Shown: positions 26,654 to 39,156 of the stretch, piece after piece
Numbering within the stretch: the first letter of the stretch is position 1
How the letters are laid out: each line of letters opens with the position of its first letter
From: Temnothorax longispinosus
Taxonomy: Eukaryota > Arthropoda > Insecta > Hymenoptera > Formicidae
DNA: 64,000 nt
Reading direction: 5' to 3'
Assembly (NCBI RefSeq): GCF_030848805.1
Contig: NC_092362.1
Location: 5,952,001-6,016,000, forward strand
Notes under the pieces: generated by a model
Database searches by the model: none
Told to the model about the DNA's origin: nothing
Seen by the model: only the letters and a program-made list of their open reading frames with translations
Position numbers and translations under genes: made by a program

Positions 26654-29600
26654 TACCTACTCAGAAGTGCCGCTTTTGTCCCTAGAATATTTCCGTTTAT
26701 TTCTTTATAGCCGGAATCCGCGCTATTTCGTCGGATAGACAGTGCTTATGTTCGGCCGGTCTTCAGTCGGTCACGCTGCGCGTCAAGAATTCCTCGCGAG
26801 ATTGCACGCGAATGTTCACGGAAGCTGGATCGATCGTGTCCGGAAACGATAGGGGATATTTCCACGAAAGTGCATATGAATGTAGGAGGAATTCGCGAGA
26901 ACAAATCGAACGCCGGTAGTACATATTTACTGCATTGTCGCGCAACGACAAGTTGCAATGTATTCACGATTTCGTTTGTGCCGTTTTACCAACAAGTCCC
27001 AGAGCAGATGACTAGGATTAAATATTTAAAAGGATTAATTTATTATCTCTCATCTGGGTTTTTTTGTTCAAATTTAAAATTGATTTTTTTTATCGACGTT
27101 ACATTTGAATTAAATTATTCGGGATATGCATATACATATATTAGCGATAAATTTCCAAAAAATATAACCCGAAATCGTAAACACGGGAAACAAGCGTGAA
27201 TATTGACATATTTAAATTTATAACAGAGCTAAAATATAGATAATGATATGATAAGTCGATAAATGCAATGTCTTGCGATACGATCGCATGGTCATAATTA
27301 TAGTCACCACTGTCGGCAGTAAGTGGAAGCCAGCTCTCGTGGCTCAATTATATCGGGTAGCCGCGTTGTCCTCGGCAACAAAAGCAACGCCCCATCGGAG
27401 CGAAGTATCGATATATTGTCAGAGAGGGGCCGATTAAGTGGGCCATTTCCGAGTGCTCGTTGCCTCTGTCTATTGTTTCCGAGAGAGGCCCCATTTGCCG
27501 CTCTCGTCCGAGCCGCGCGCTCTCGTTGGCCGAGCGCGAGTGAATCGGAAAACAACAACGAGAGGAAAAAAAAAGAAAAAACCAGATGGCTGAATGAATT
27601 TTTCAGCGAACTGTTACACCGGATTACGCTGTTCATGCGATCATTGTTATCTGTTGTTGTTGTACCCGATAACAAGAGGCAGATAAACATTTTTAAAAGG
27701 TTTTATGCCACTTGCTGCAAAATGCAATGAAGAGTTTTGCGGAGCGATTTAACGGACTGATTCGCGCGTCTGAGAGCCACGTGAGATTAGATTTATATTT
27801 TATTAGTGGGGTTATCTAATTCGTAAAACAATAACGTATCATATTGGATCTACTGCGATATCACGCGCGCACACACGCGTCACGACTGAAAAACGTTGAA
27901 AAAGCCGTGGCAAATATTTTCGCCACAAAACGCGTCACCGGTCCGCGACACTTTCCGGTACATGTTGCACGGTAAATCTCACCGGAAAATTTAGCGGTTT
28001 GCGAGCGCAACGGGAGATTCGAGCGTGCGAGAAAGCTGGTTTCATCTCGGTGCCGCACCACCGAGAAAATATCAGTCGTCAACATTGGCCGGCGTATTAG
28101 TGCTGGCGATATTGCGATAAGAAGTAAAAAATATTATTCCCCGGATATCCAATTTACGATCGAGATACATTTTGGCAGTTGCGGTTGCAATAAACGCGAC
28201 GTCGGAAACGCGCCACGCTGGCCATTGCGCGCTTATCGCAATAATTCGCGAGAGTTAGATGCAGTTCATCGTAAAACGTAAAAAAGATCAAATTCCCAAT
28301 ACGATTGATGTTTTGTTATTCGTCACATAAGTATTAACTTTTTACGGAAACTCTAATAAGACTACGATTTAAAACGAGTTAATTGAGAATTGTATTCAAT
28401 AATTTGTATAGGCATGTGCCTACCACTAATCTTTAATCTGATTAATATTTTAACGATATAATAAGTAGAACGTATTACTTTGAGATAACAATGCTACCTT
28501 AAACTTTGAACATAAGCTTTAAACCGCACAAGAAAAGATAAATTTTTTTATTATAGAAAAAGTTTGATCCATTGTATTATTGTTGTAAAAATTCGGTTTC
28601 CTTGAAATAACGATATTCGCTACCTTAGAAACCTTAGAAGAGGAAATTAAACACGTCGATTAATTGTTGAAAATTAATCCGCTGGTAGCGAGCTTCGTGC
28701 GGTTCGCATGTAAAACCGCGGGGAGAGAGTTCTTCAGGGTAAATGCTTGTAAAGTACGCGTTTCGCTCTGTAATTTCCACCCCGGGTATGCGCGCCCTTA
28801 TACTTGCCGTTTAACTCGGTTAGGCTTCGACCCGGTGCGCCAGAATACAATAGGCTTAAGGAATAATTACGAGATTGCAGAATTATTGCTCAAGAGATTC
28901 CCTTACCCATTCTTCGACATTACATCATTCCGCCGCTCGGGGAGCTATTAAAACTCGACATCACAATAGCCTATTCATTCGATTTTACCCTCTGTTTGTG
29001 TTAAACCCATCGCATATGCATGCAAGCGCATGTACATTCATTGCAATAAAAATTATATTGCATCAAAGCTGGTTCTTGCTCTCTTTACAACTATAGAATT
29101 ATCAAGGGAGTCAAAATGATTTGTTTAACATTTTTTTAGATAATTATTATTTATTTGCAAAACATTATAATTTTTGTTTCTCTGACTTTTTAATTTTATA
29201 AATTTATTTTCCCTTTTTTTATTTTGCCCTTATTTTCATTTTTAATCTTCGGTAGTTGTAGTGTTAATTATAATGTATAAAAAATTTTTTAAAAATAATT
29301 TTCCCTACTTTTATTTCATTTAAATGGGAAAGTAACAATTGAACTATGAAGATCTTTTATTTTCGTAAGACGTGCTCTAGAATCGTTTGCCTTTTGGCTA
29401 TAAAATCAGCATTGTTCGCCACTGATAAGCGTTCCATTAAATTTCATATAACGATCGTTTTATACGTACACTAAAACTGCGTCAAGTGTGCCTATGAGAC
29501 ATTTGTCGGCGATTAGGATTGTCGGGGATAAGACAAGCGGGTGAAGGGACGAGTCTCGTCGCGATCGCGAACGTGAAAGCGATAGTCGCGCGACACGCAA

Positions 29601-30074
29601 TAAAGTGACTGCACATAAAGACAGTTCCCACCGATTTGAGTTAGTTGCCCGAGAAAGAACGCCCGAAACAATACGCGCTATACTAAACGCAACACTAAAC
29701 GGCGAAACGTCTACAAATCGGAGAGATTGCGGCTTCGTCGGTCGGATACGGAAACATGCAAATAGAAGCGTTGCAACAGGTGTAATTGACAGAGCGACTT
29801 GGAACCGGACACGCGCGATCTCACCGCTTGTGTATAAGTCAACGATTCTATGCTATAAGTTAAACAATATTCGTTGACACATGATTTCGCGTGAGAATTG
29901 TCCTACGTTGGGATGGCATTCGTGGTCATGCACTGTTTGATCGTATACGCTCACGGATTTGCGATTGTTCGACATTATGCATTTGTACATCCCGTGATCG
30001 TTTCCGATTACGGAACGTCGCTCTTATCAAACGGCTTTCAAAAAGTCTACAATACGCTAATAATTCAGATTCTA

Positions 30075-30162
30075 TATGCCTACATATGTACAGATACATA
30101 CGCACAGATACAGATGTGTATATATGTATATGCCTGTGTGTATATATGTATATATGTATATG
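30075..30162. repeat. TA/TG-rich simple repeat
   Basis: Interrupted TATATGTA and GTGTATA units. The open frames that cross it encode low-complexity Tyr/Ile/Cys runs and are not genes. Confidence 0.75.
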
Positions 30163-31441
30163 TCTTATCTCATGACGATGGAGGGCGTCGCTCACTGCCG
30201 GGTTTATCTCCATCCATTGTTTTTCAAACGAATAAACGCGAGCGTTTCATTTATTGCTTCTCCCCCGCCCCCTCATCGCCATGTCAAGATAGTAAAAGTC
30301 TCCTAAACTACGATGGGATCTCCGTGGAGTAACTGAACACTGAACGTTGTGGATTTTTCGATTTTGTAAGTGTCACAGTAAACTCGTTTCCCCGTCGAAA
30401 CTCGTCGATTCAACTCGAATTACAAATACCTACTGTTGGCATCATTATCCTATCGAAAACCAATTATCTTACGAACGAGAACCTGAAAAGCACTTCGTAA
30501 CGTAAATCAGAATGTGAAAACTTGTATAGCAATGCAATAAAGTAATCGAAGTGACTAAAATAAAAAAACTATTTAAATTCATGAAACTGCCAGAAATGAT
30601 CGATAAATAACTATAAACTATTGAATTTTTATTTTGTCGCTATTTATATCAAGCATAAGAAAACTGCTTTTGAAAATTGATTGTCCCAATTTACGAAGCA
30701 GATCCACGTTATGGAACAGAAATTAATTTGTAATTAGGTCAGCCTTCAATCGGTGAACGCTCATGCAAAGTGCAAGTTCTTTTTATAGCTGCAAGTGCAA
30801 AATCTCCGTATATGCAAGTATACTTGCAACTTGACCACACGTGACTGTGCGTTATATCTTTCGTTTCCTGTTTCATTAAACATTCTCTCATAAAGAAATT
30901 ATAAATACGACATAACTCGTGTTATGTCTCGCAAAGCGAAGGAATTATCCGCAGAAATTTATCTGTTTATTGAAAATTCGACACTTCTATACTAATTAAA
31001 GATACTTTATTAAGCTTTAATATTCATTAGCTTCTGCGACATATACAGAGTACATTTTTGATGAAAATAACGGCATTTTCATGAAAAATGTATCGCAGAT
31101 AAAACGAGATAATTATATTTCGCATTATTAACCATAATTTTAAATAAGCGATACTGGAAAATTACGGAGATTTTGTTTCAAAATTCATAATAGCGTACGT
31201 TTTAACAAGCTCGTGAGAGATAACCGGTCGTAACAATCCTGATAACCTTTTTTTTTCGCTTCGAATGTTCGCTACACTGGCGCAATTTATGCTCTGCGTT
31301 ACAGAATTACCCGATTATCAACTGTCATAAAATTATTCTGAACTTGCGCACTGATACGATAAAATTTACGCGATTTAACAAACAAAAGCTCAGCATAAGA
31401 AGACATATGTATGTACAATTAAAAAATTTCAGAAAACGCTA

Positions 31442-31662
31442 CACTGAGAAAAAAAATTGTTAATCCCAAGAAATATTTAGTTCGATACGTTCAACTAAAC
31501 ATTTTAGTTAGTTAACTAAATATTGGTTGTTTCAACAATTTATTTCGTTTCTTTAATCAAGAATTAATTAATTCAACTAATGTTTAGTTAACTAACTAAA
31601 ATGTTTAGTTGAACGTATCGGACTAAATATTTCTTGGGATTGACAAATTTTTTTTCTCAGTG
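31442..31662. mobile_element. Palindromic MITE, 221 bp, TA target site (mariner/Tc1-like)
   Basis: The ends CACTGAGAAAAAAAATT are perfect inverted copies, each bordered by TA (31440-31441 and 31663-31664), the target duplication of Tc1/mariner elements. The arms stay complementary for about 80 bases, through AATCCCAAGAAATATTTAGT and CGTTCAACTAAACATTTTAG, around an AT-rich centre. There is no open frame. Its first bases (CAC, one variable base, GAGAAAA) resemble those of the MITE at 56597-56879, so both may be moved by related transposases. Confidence 0.85.
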
Positions 31663-34065
31663 TACTTTCATATACTTTCGACGCCTCTCGTTTATTTATT
31701 TATTATAGAATAGAAATGTTGTAGAAAATGATTTTTATAATTCATTCTCTATAATAACGAATAACACTTGCATTTTTTTTATGACGCTGTTAACTGAGCA
31801 TCTTGAGAAAAAAGCCAAACTTCCAAAATTATAAAGCAGTTCCATTTATACTATGTTTTCAATCGCGAGAGCTACGCGAGTCATTTCATTAACAGTCGTG
31901 AAAAAGAGCTCGCAGAAGAGCTCGCTTTCGCTATTCCGCGGCAAACTTAGTATTGCGCGTTCCAAGGACTATTTGCTATGCCAGCCAGAAAATTGGAGAA
32001 GTTTCCGCATTCCGTCGGGATTTCCGCGCGGATTTCGGGCGCGCGTGTACTGATTTCCGAAATATTCATACATATTGGCGCCGACTGTCACGAAATTTAT
32101 ACGCGGCACATCGGCCGAATACCTGCGAATTTCTCGTGTGCATCCGCGCATCAGAGCGCACATGATCACGCACCGAATCCCCCGCGTCCTATACACGCGT
32201 GTGCAGCTAATCGCAAGAGGCACGATAGAAATGTTCGACGTGGTTTCCGTTACCAATGAAAAGTAGATACAGGATTTGTCGGGATTCATTTCCATTCGAA
32301 TGTACTGACATTTCGAATACTCCTCAACCTCGATTCTTTTTTTATTATATATGATTTACACATACTTTTGCTACTGATTCGATTAATGCGATAAAAATAT
32401 CTCGATGGAAGAAAAAAAATTGAGTTGGGATTCATATATACGTTAATATATATATATGTATGTATTTATTAACGTAACAGGATCAATGAGATTAGTCATA
32501 TCGAACATCGAGAGAACTATTTTCAAAAAAATGCATTTTAAAGCCATTTAAAACCATTTTCAAATCACATCAAGCATTTCTTTTAGCAATTTATTTTTTA
32601 TTTCTGCTGGTTCCACTTCGATCACTGCAAATTCAACAAAATGATACCTTGATATCATGTACAGAATTTTAAAAAATTATTATCTTCATTTCAAACCTTA
32701 AAAGTCTTCTTTTTGAAATGCTATTTTAGAAATTGACAATTCTTTTTCATCTAATTATCATCACGATTCAAAATAACAAAATTTGAAAACATATATAATA
32801 TAAAACCATTTTTAAAAGAGAAAAAAGAACAAAATGTAAACTTAAAAATTGTTATTATCGTAGAGAAAACTTGCATATCTATCTTTTCTATGGCTTTCTT
32901 CGAATGTTTGGCCCTTGAAATTTCTATCGAACGTATTTATAATGTATTCCGGAATGTATTGCTAGACTTTAATCAAATAATCGATATTATCTGAAATTAA
33001 CTTGAGAGAGAGCATGAAGTACATAAATGCATCACGGAATAGTCTAGAACATCAAAGCAATAATTATATCGTCACATGATTATGCAATACGACGACAATA
33101 TCTCCACATTATTTCATTGACCGTAACAATTAGCTCTGCATTATCCCTTCAAAGGATGATCGCGTCTATGTAGAACGTCTATCGGGAATCACGGTCGGAA
33201 TGCGTAAGCAGAATGCAACGGCCATGCATGCAAGCTCGGGCATGCGGAGAAGGACCTCGCGCGCTATTCGGAAAGGACTAAACCACCAAAGACACCGTTC
33301 CTGTCTCAGATTATCCACCCTTTGTAGTGTATGCAAAAATATAGCGTGCACATAGCTCTCGGTGTAGCTCCAGAAAAAATTGAAATTGTATTGAAGTTGA
33401 CTGAAAATTAATCGGTATAAAATACACTCCATTGCAACTGTGAAATAATTTTGATCGGAGACCGTCGATTTTGCTGGTCGGCGAGCTCATGATTTTACGG
33501 ATGAACGAGAGCTCCGTTCGATTGCGCCGCTTTATAACGCGTTGCGAAGGGCTGCGTGGAACATCGTCGCTCGTTTAATTAAGAGTACTCGCGGAATAAC
33601 GAAAGGCGTTCGCCAGCGGCGAGGCGTTTTAGTGGCCATAAATTTCCAGTGCAGTCACATAACTAGGTAAAACGTATGTCGTAACAAGAACCGGACGCGC
33701 TCGCATTCGACCAGAGAGAATGCAATTATAAAGCCCCTATGCGTGTTACCCTCGCGCTGACTGCTCGTTAAAAAGAAGGTAAATTTTATTTTTAAGTTTA
33801 CCTGCCAATGAAGTTTTGATTCGCCCGCGGGAGGTCATTCTTTTCTATCCTGATCTATCTTGAAAGAATAAGATATATACGGCTTGTGTATGATTTTATT
33901 ATTTAATTGGTTGAGATATGAACAAAAATGGTTTTAAACTATATGCTTTCTCGATGCTATTACAACTATGATATTAAAATGATGCATTATACAATATGTA
34001 TCCTTGATGTTTATAATTGTTTTCATATCTTTTTATAGAGAAATCTCTTTAATATAAATATACGT

Positions 34066-34415
34066 AGTAAATTCCTGTTGGAATTTCCAAATGGACCAAA
34101 AGTATCGATCTGATTCTTCACATCCGGGGATTTATTTGTAGGCGAAGTAGAGCAAGTACTGCTACTTGCTGTGGCTAGTTTTAGGGGTGTCAACGGTGTG
34201 GAACTTTAAACTGAAGGATAAAAATTGATCAGAGAAAGATTCAGATTAACTCTATCAATACTACAGGAAACACAATAGAACTTACTATCGACTATGTTCA
34301 TTATCATATTAATATAGTAAGCTTGCACTGTACACGTGTAATGCATAAACCTTCTGCAGGGACCTTTGCATTGAAAACGATGACTGGCAGGCTTCGTATA
34401 GTATTTGCAAATGAA
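34066..34415 (-). pseudogene. Second, shorter copy of the PHD-finger element
   Basis: On the minus strand this matches 23760-24230 in order: the finger (now CKYY, so one zinc-binding Cys is lost, then C-x3-C, HYTC and FYCVSC), the NLNLSLIN segment, the STSPTNKSPDVK motif and the stretch beginning GAAGAATCAGATCGATA. About 100 bases of the Ser/Pro-rich middle are missing, and the frame is closed by a stop at about 34206. It lies 10 kb from copy 1 in the opposite orientation, inside the same Dpr intron. The open frame may extend to 34499, but that part has no clear match in copy 1. Confidence 0.6.
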
Positions 34416-37400
34416 CATGAAACAAATAATATCTCGTGACTGCATCATAAGATGCATCATAAGATGGAGAAAGCAGGTCACTCGAGGGACGATCGCCAAA
34501 TTTATCGTTTGAAAACTGTAGCCTGTCGATACAAATATGACTGTGTGAGAAGGACAATCGTAAACACAATCGAGGCGCGAACATTAAAGACAGAATACCA
34601 TGTGTATCGATAGCAATTCAAGCAGAATTGCAAGCTCGTTACCTGCGAGACCACGTCCAATTTACAAAAAATCCTGTTCAATTCCCAGAAGTGAATTCCC
34701 TCCTGAGAGTTTAGCAGTTCAGGTCTATAAACTGTTAAGAGCGATTCCACCGGCGTTTTCGGTCAATAAGACGGTCATCGGAGACGAGAGGATCGATCGG
34801 TACGGCACAAACGAAACTCTAACTATCCTTAATTGTGATATATATTCACTTCAAAGATCTCAACGGTGCGTCCAGACCGTCGAATTCAATCAGTACAAAC
34901 AGTTCACATCATGCACTCACAAGAAGCTGCGGTAAAGTTAAACTAAATGCTCCGCAAGATGTTAATACAATAATGACGGAGCTCGAGAGACACACGATTC
35001 CGCGCTTAATGTCTCGCGTTAGGGAACATGTCAATATTTTGAGACGTACGGAAATTTGCAAAAAAAATTGTTGCCTTCTATTTATGAAATTCGTTTCATG
35101 TTATCAAAGTTTACCTCTACCGTTTTCTTTTAAAATTCTCCATAATAGATAAATAATCGATATACATATAAATAAATAATTAATATACAACTCTGCTTTT
35201 ATTAAAATATATCTCTTTAATTATCATTATGTAATAATACCATTGTATTTTATATATACATATAATAAAGATGTGCATTTCTCACAAAGAAAATAAGTTT
35301 ATATTATTCGAGCACAATAGATAAACTTTTCCTGGAAAATATAAAAAGAGGATTGCGTTCGCTTTAGAATCTTTAGATCGAAAATCGCTGAGTTGGGTAA
35401 ACATTTGATTGTAAAAAATGTCTTAAAAGATGCACATTTGACTTGAAACATTTTAAATGAATAAAAGGTTCGAGGGAAATTAAAAAAGAAAAAGCTTTCC
35501 GCAGGCAATATTGTGGAAATCGTCTCTACATACGTTTGAAAATGTATTATCGCTTAGCGACCTACACTATCGAAAGTACTTACAAGAGAAGGCATAGTGA
35601 TTTTATAATATTCATAATATCAGAAATTATAATAATATTATCAGATATGTCAGAAACAGTACGTGTTAGCGTAATCATCCTACAGTTCTATAAACGATGT
35701 AGAAAACTGATCAGGCGATCTGTTAGGATCACTATTCGTTTTGTGGAGATCAGCGATTTTTAAAAGGGAGAAAAATGCCTCAATATCCCTTGAGCACGAA
35801 TTTATACGGGCAAAGAACGCCTTTCTATCGTTAGGAAGAGTACTTCCCGGATGCGTACCGGTTACTAGCCTGTATAGTATCGGAAAGTACATTTTATTTC
35901 GCAATGAAGCGCTATTGTAACTCACATTTACATTGCGCATATGTGTACTTATCTGTTTACGAAAGTGATATTAAAAAAGACTAGAAAACTGCGTTGTATA
36001 TGTATTGCACGTGTGTAACGTACATATATTCTCGAATTGAAAATGCAGCAATAAAACACAAATAGTTACTTTGCGTCTTGTAGTAAAATGTATATAAAAT
36101 TCCGTTTATTTTATATTTTATACGAATTATAATTATTGCGCAATTAAGTTTTCAAGACAGCAAATATGATTTATAATATTAATATGCGCACAATAAAAAA
36201 ATTAATAAGAAAGGAAGAAATCTAATTCGTTGAGATTATTTATCATAGCAATCATAGGATTACAGATTTGCTCAAATAGCTTCAACTAAAGTAATCACAA
36301 ACGGATCACTCACGGAGTAATAAAGTCAGAGCGTAATTTTGCCATATCTCTGCGATCTACGTGGCACCACAGCGAGTGTCGCGGGGATATTAATTCGTGA
36401 TAAAGTCCATAATCCTTGTTTGCAAATTTATGAACAGTGGATTGACAAGCGTAAAGCGTGATTCTCGCCGAGAGGCACAGAAATTCGGAACAAAAGGGAT
36501 TCCTGCTCTGTCAAGTCAGGTCAATCACTGATTCGTATCGCCCTATAATACCTTGACATACGAAATCTATCTGCGTTCGCTGTACGCCAGGTGAATAGAA
36601 TGTCAAATATCACAAGATTTAATCATAAAATCAAAATTTAAGCCTGTGTTTAATAAATTAAAAGAATATATTTGAAAAAGAACTTTTCAAGGAAGCTATA
36701 GTTATTATACTTGAAATTTTTGCCGAGTCTCAAAGATCTATGTGTGTACTTCTAGAATTAAGAAACCACACATTCGAGCTATTCATAAAAATACTTTTGC
36801 TCCAAAATTATTTAAAACGGTTTTTAGAAAGAAAAGAAATGTATAAAATTGACAATATATTTAGTAATAAAGAGAATAATTGAAATAAGTAAAATTAATG
36901 TAAATAAAACGTTATACCATGCTGGTTTTGTTGATATAAATTCAAACGTTTTCACCTATGCTCATAGAGCATAAGGAGAGGTTAATTACGCTGACGTCGC
37001 ATCGCGACCCTTCACGCGAGAGTATAGTGTTACGGTATGCTATTATTTATTACTGACATCATTAACCCTTGGCGCTTAATATAATGTGATGGAACAACTT
37101 ATATTCGCACATAACAGCCTTATAAGCTGATTAAGAAAAAAAAATGCAGAATTAAAAGAAAGCTTAATGAGATTCAATATTATAATACTAGAATTTACGC
37201 TTCTATTATTTCTATGTAAAGATTAGAATTCTTCTACATATTATAAGAAGTAAATTTCATTTTAACAATAAGATAAGAAGTTAAACCATAATGAGTAATA
37301 TGTATAATGTATACATAGTCACAACAACTTTAAATTGTATTAAAATCAGTTTTATAAAAATTGATAAATTCTTCGAAAAATTAACCTTATAAATGTAGAG

Positions 37401-37624
37401 AAATATATAAATTATTAATCTCCACATCTAATTTAAACTTTGCCTTAAAATAAAATTTCAGTCAGATTTTCACGTTAAAAATTATTACTTTTAATGGAAG
37501 AGCATAATGTTCAAAATTAACTCTAAATTTTATTGGCGTAATCTAACATTTTCCACAGCGTCATATTAAAGAATATATTATTAATAAATTGATAAATAAA
37601 ATATATAATAAATGCTTAATATAG

Positions 37625-37929
37625 TGTAGGATGCCAAGTTTGGCGGTTGGTTGTGGCGCGTGCGACATTGATCACGCGGGATCGGCGTGACACGCGAGTC
37701 GCGAGCGTGCGAGTGTCCTCTGCGCGAGGCGAGAGACAAAAGCGAGCGAGCGTCTATATAAGGAACGTAGCGAAAGACACAGTCCGCGAGTTACCGAGAA
37801 TTATATTATATCCGAGAACTATTATATTTTATATCACTTCTGAATATCGATTAAACGATCGCATGTTAAAAGATCTATCCTCCGCTCTATTTACCCGCAT
37901 CATATATCCGCATCATATCATATCCTACA
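37625..37929 (+). mobile_element. Solo LTR of an LTR retrotransposon (305 bp, TSD ATAG)
   Basis: The segment starts TGTAGGAT and ends ATCCTACA, an 8-bp perfect terminal inversion of the TG...CA type. It is flanked on both sides by ATAG (37621-37624 and 37930-37933), a 4-bp duplication typical of Gypsy-type integration. Inside are a GC-rich U3-like part, TATATAAG at 37755 and an ACAGTC initiator-like site about 26 bases further on. No internal region follows, so it is a solo LTR left by recombination between the two LTRs. The superfamily is inferred from duplication length and layout only. It lies in intron 2 of the Dpr gene, in sense orientation if the TATA box is used. Confidence 0.82.
37755..37784 (+). 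promoter_or_regulatory. Core promoter of the solo LTR (TATA box and initiator)
   Basis: TATATAAG at 37755-37762 is followed by ACAGTC around 37780-37784, close to the arthropod TCAGT initiator. The spacing of about 26 bases is slightly short but plausible. It would drive sense transcription within the Dpr intron if still active. Confidence 0.45.
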
Positions 37930-39139
37930 ATAGACACAATATATAAATAATAATGATAAAATTATATAATAACAATAAGATTATAATAAAAATCGTTCAA
38001 TATTTCTCTTTACGTATGTGAAGAGTTGATAAAGTTCGGTTAGTATAAAATTATCATTACCTATAGCCGCGAAAAGTCATCGTACGAGTTAAACGCGAAT
38101 ATTATCCACTCTCTCACGTGATTTTACTCGCTCATTAAATCTTGGATATAGCCTTCTCTTTGCCGTCGATACGAGAATTTACGAGCAATACATCCGCATT
38201 GCTTTGTAAAGGACGTATACATCCTGCGGAGAGTGCACTCTCATCGAATACGTGACGGGGCATCGAGGGTTCGCCGCAGGGCCAGTGCGGCGTTCACGTG
38301 TCACGCGTGTCGCAACACGCGCGTGTTATCGCGCAAAATGACACGCCCGTCGCGGACGCGTAACAGCCGGATGTAGGTTGGACGCGGGAAGACAGGAAGA
38401 GCCACGGAGCGAGGCTCTGGTCGACGTGACATGAATAAAAGATCGAGCGCATGTGTCTCGGGCTACTTTTCTCGGCGCGCCGATATTGACTGTCGTCTTG
38501 ACGTTCGCGCTTCGATATCGTCCGCCGAACCATTCGTCGTAATTAACCCTTGGAGTGCTTTTTCAATTGTTTTTAGATCTTCGCGCTCAATGAATATACA
38601 GACTACATACTGAAGCGAAACATTTGCAGTTTATCGCGTACCTATGTACGCCGTTCTCAAAATGCGAAAGTGACGGCCAGATTATTCGATATATCAATGA
38701 ATTTTCTTGCTAAAGATATCAAAGATCACTCATTAAATTTCAATTTTATATCTTAATATAAAATTCTAAATGGCAAGCAATATTTTATCATTTATTGGAT
38801 TTTTGATCGCTTGTTATCCAAAAAAAAATCAACTTCATATTTCACTAAAAACACAATATGCAGTTTCGAGTTTTCGTAAGACAGTCATAATTCTGAATCA
38901 ATTCTAAAACATTAACAAAAATATTTTATTATTATATTATTATAGTGGCATATGATAGTTGCAAATTTGGGCAGACCGTGAATACGTGGGACCGATAAAC
39001 AATATGGATGGAAGAAGAGAAGATAACGAGCTATTCATCGGCCATTACGTTTACAATCCGTACCCGAGATACATATATCGAGAATTAATTTTACAGCCTA
39101 TTCGTCCCTATGCGTTTTGTTTGGGCCACGGATTTATTG

Positions 39140-39156
39140 TTTTTTTTTTTTTTTTT
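39140..39156. repeat. Poly-T tract
   Basis: Seventeen T residues in a row in intron 2. No poly(A)-tailed element could be tied to it. Confidence 0.9.

Noticed and set aside
27304..27730. Opposed 128- and 135-codon frames
   Set aside because: They are mirror images on the two strands of a GC-rich patch, with no domain or splice support.
29898..30332. 144-codon frame with Tyr/Ile/Cys runs
   Set aside because: Much of it is translation of the TA/TG simple repeat at 30075-30162.
34600..35152. Two overlapping frames with fairly balanced composition next to the PHD-finger copy
   Set aside because: They might be one broken coding sequence, but I recognise no motif and cannot match any part to the other copy of the element.
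37647..37946. 99-codon open frame
   Set aside because: It falls almost wholly inside the solo LTR, including its TATA box.
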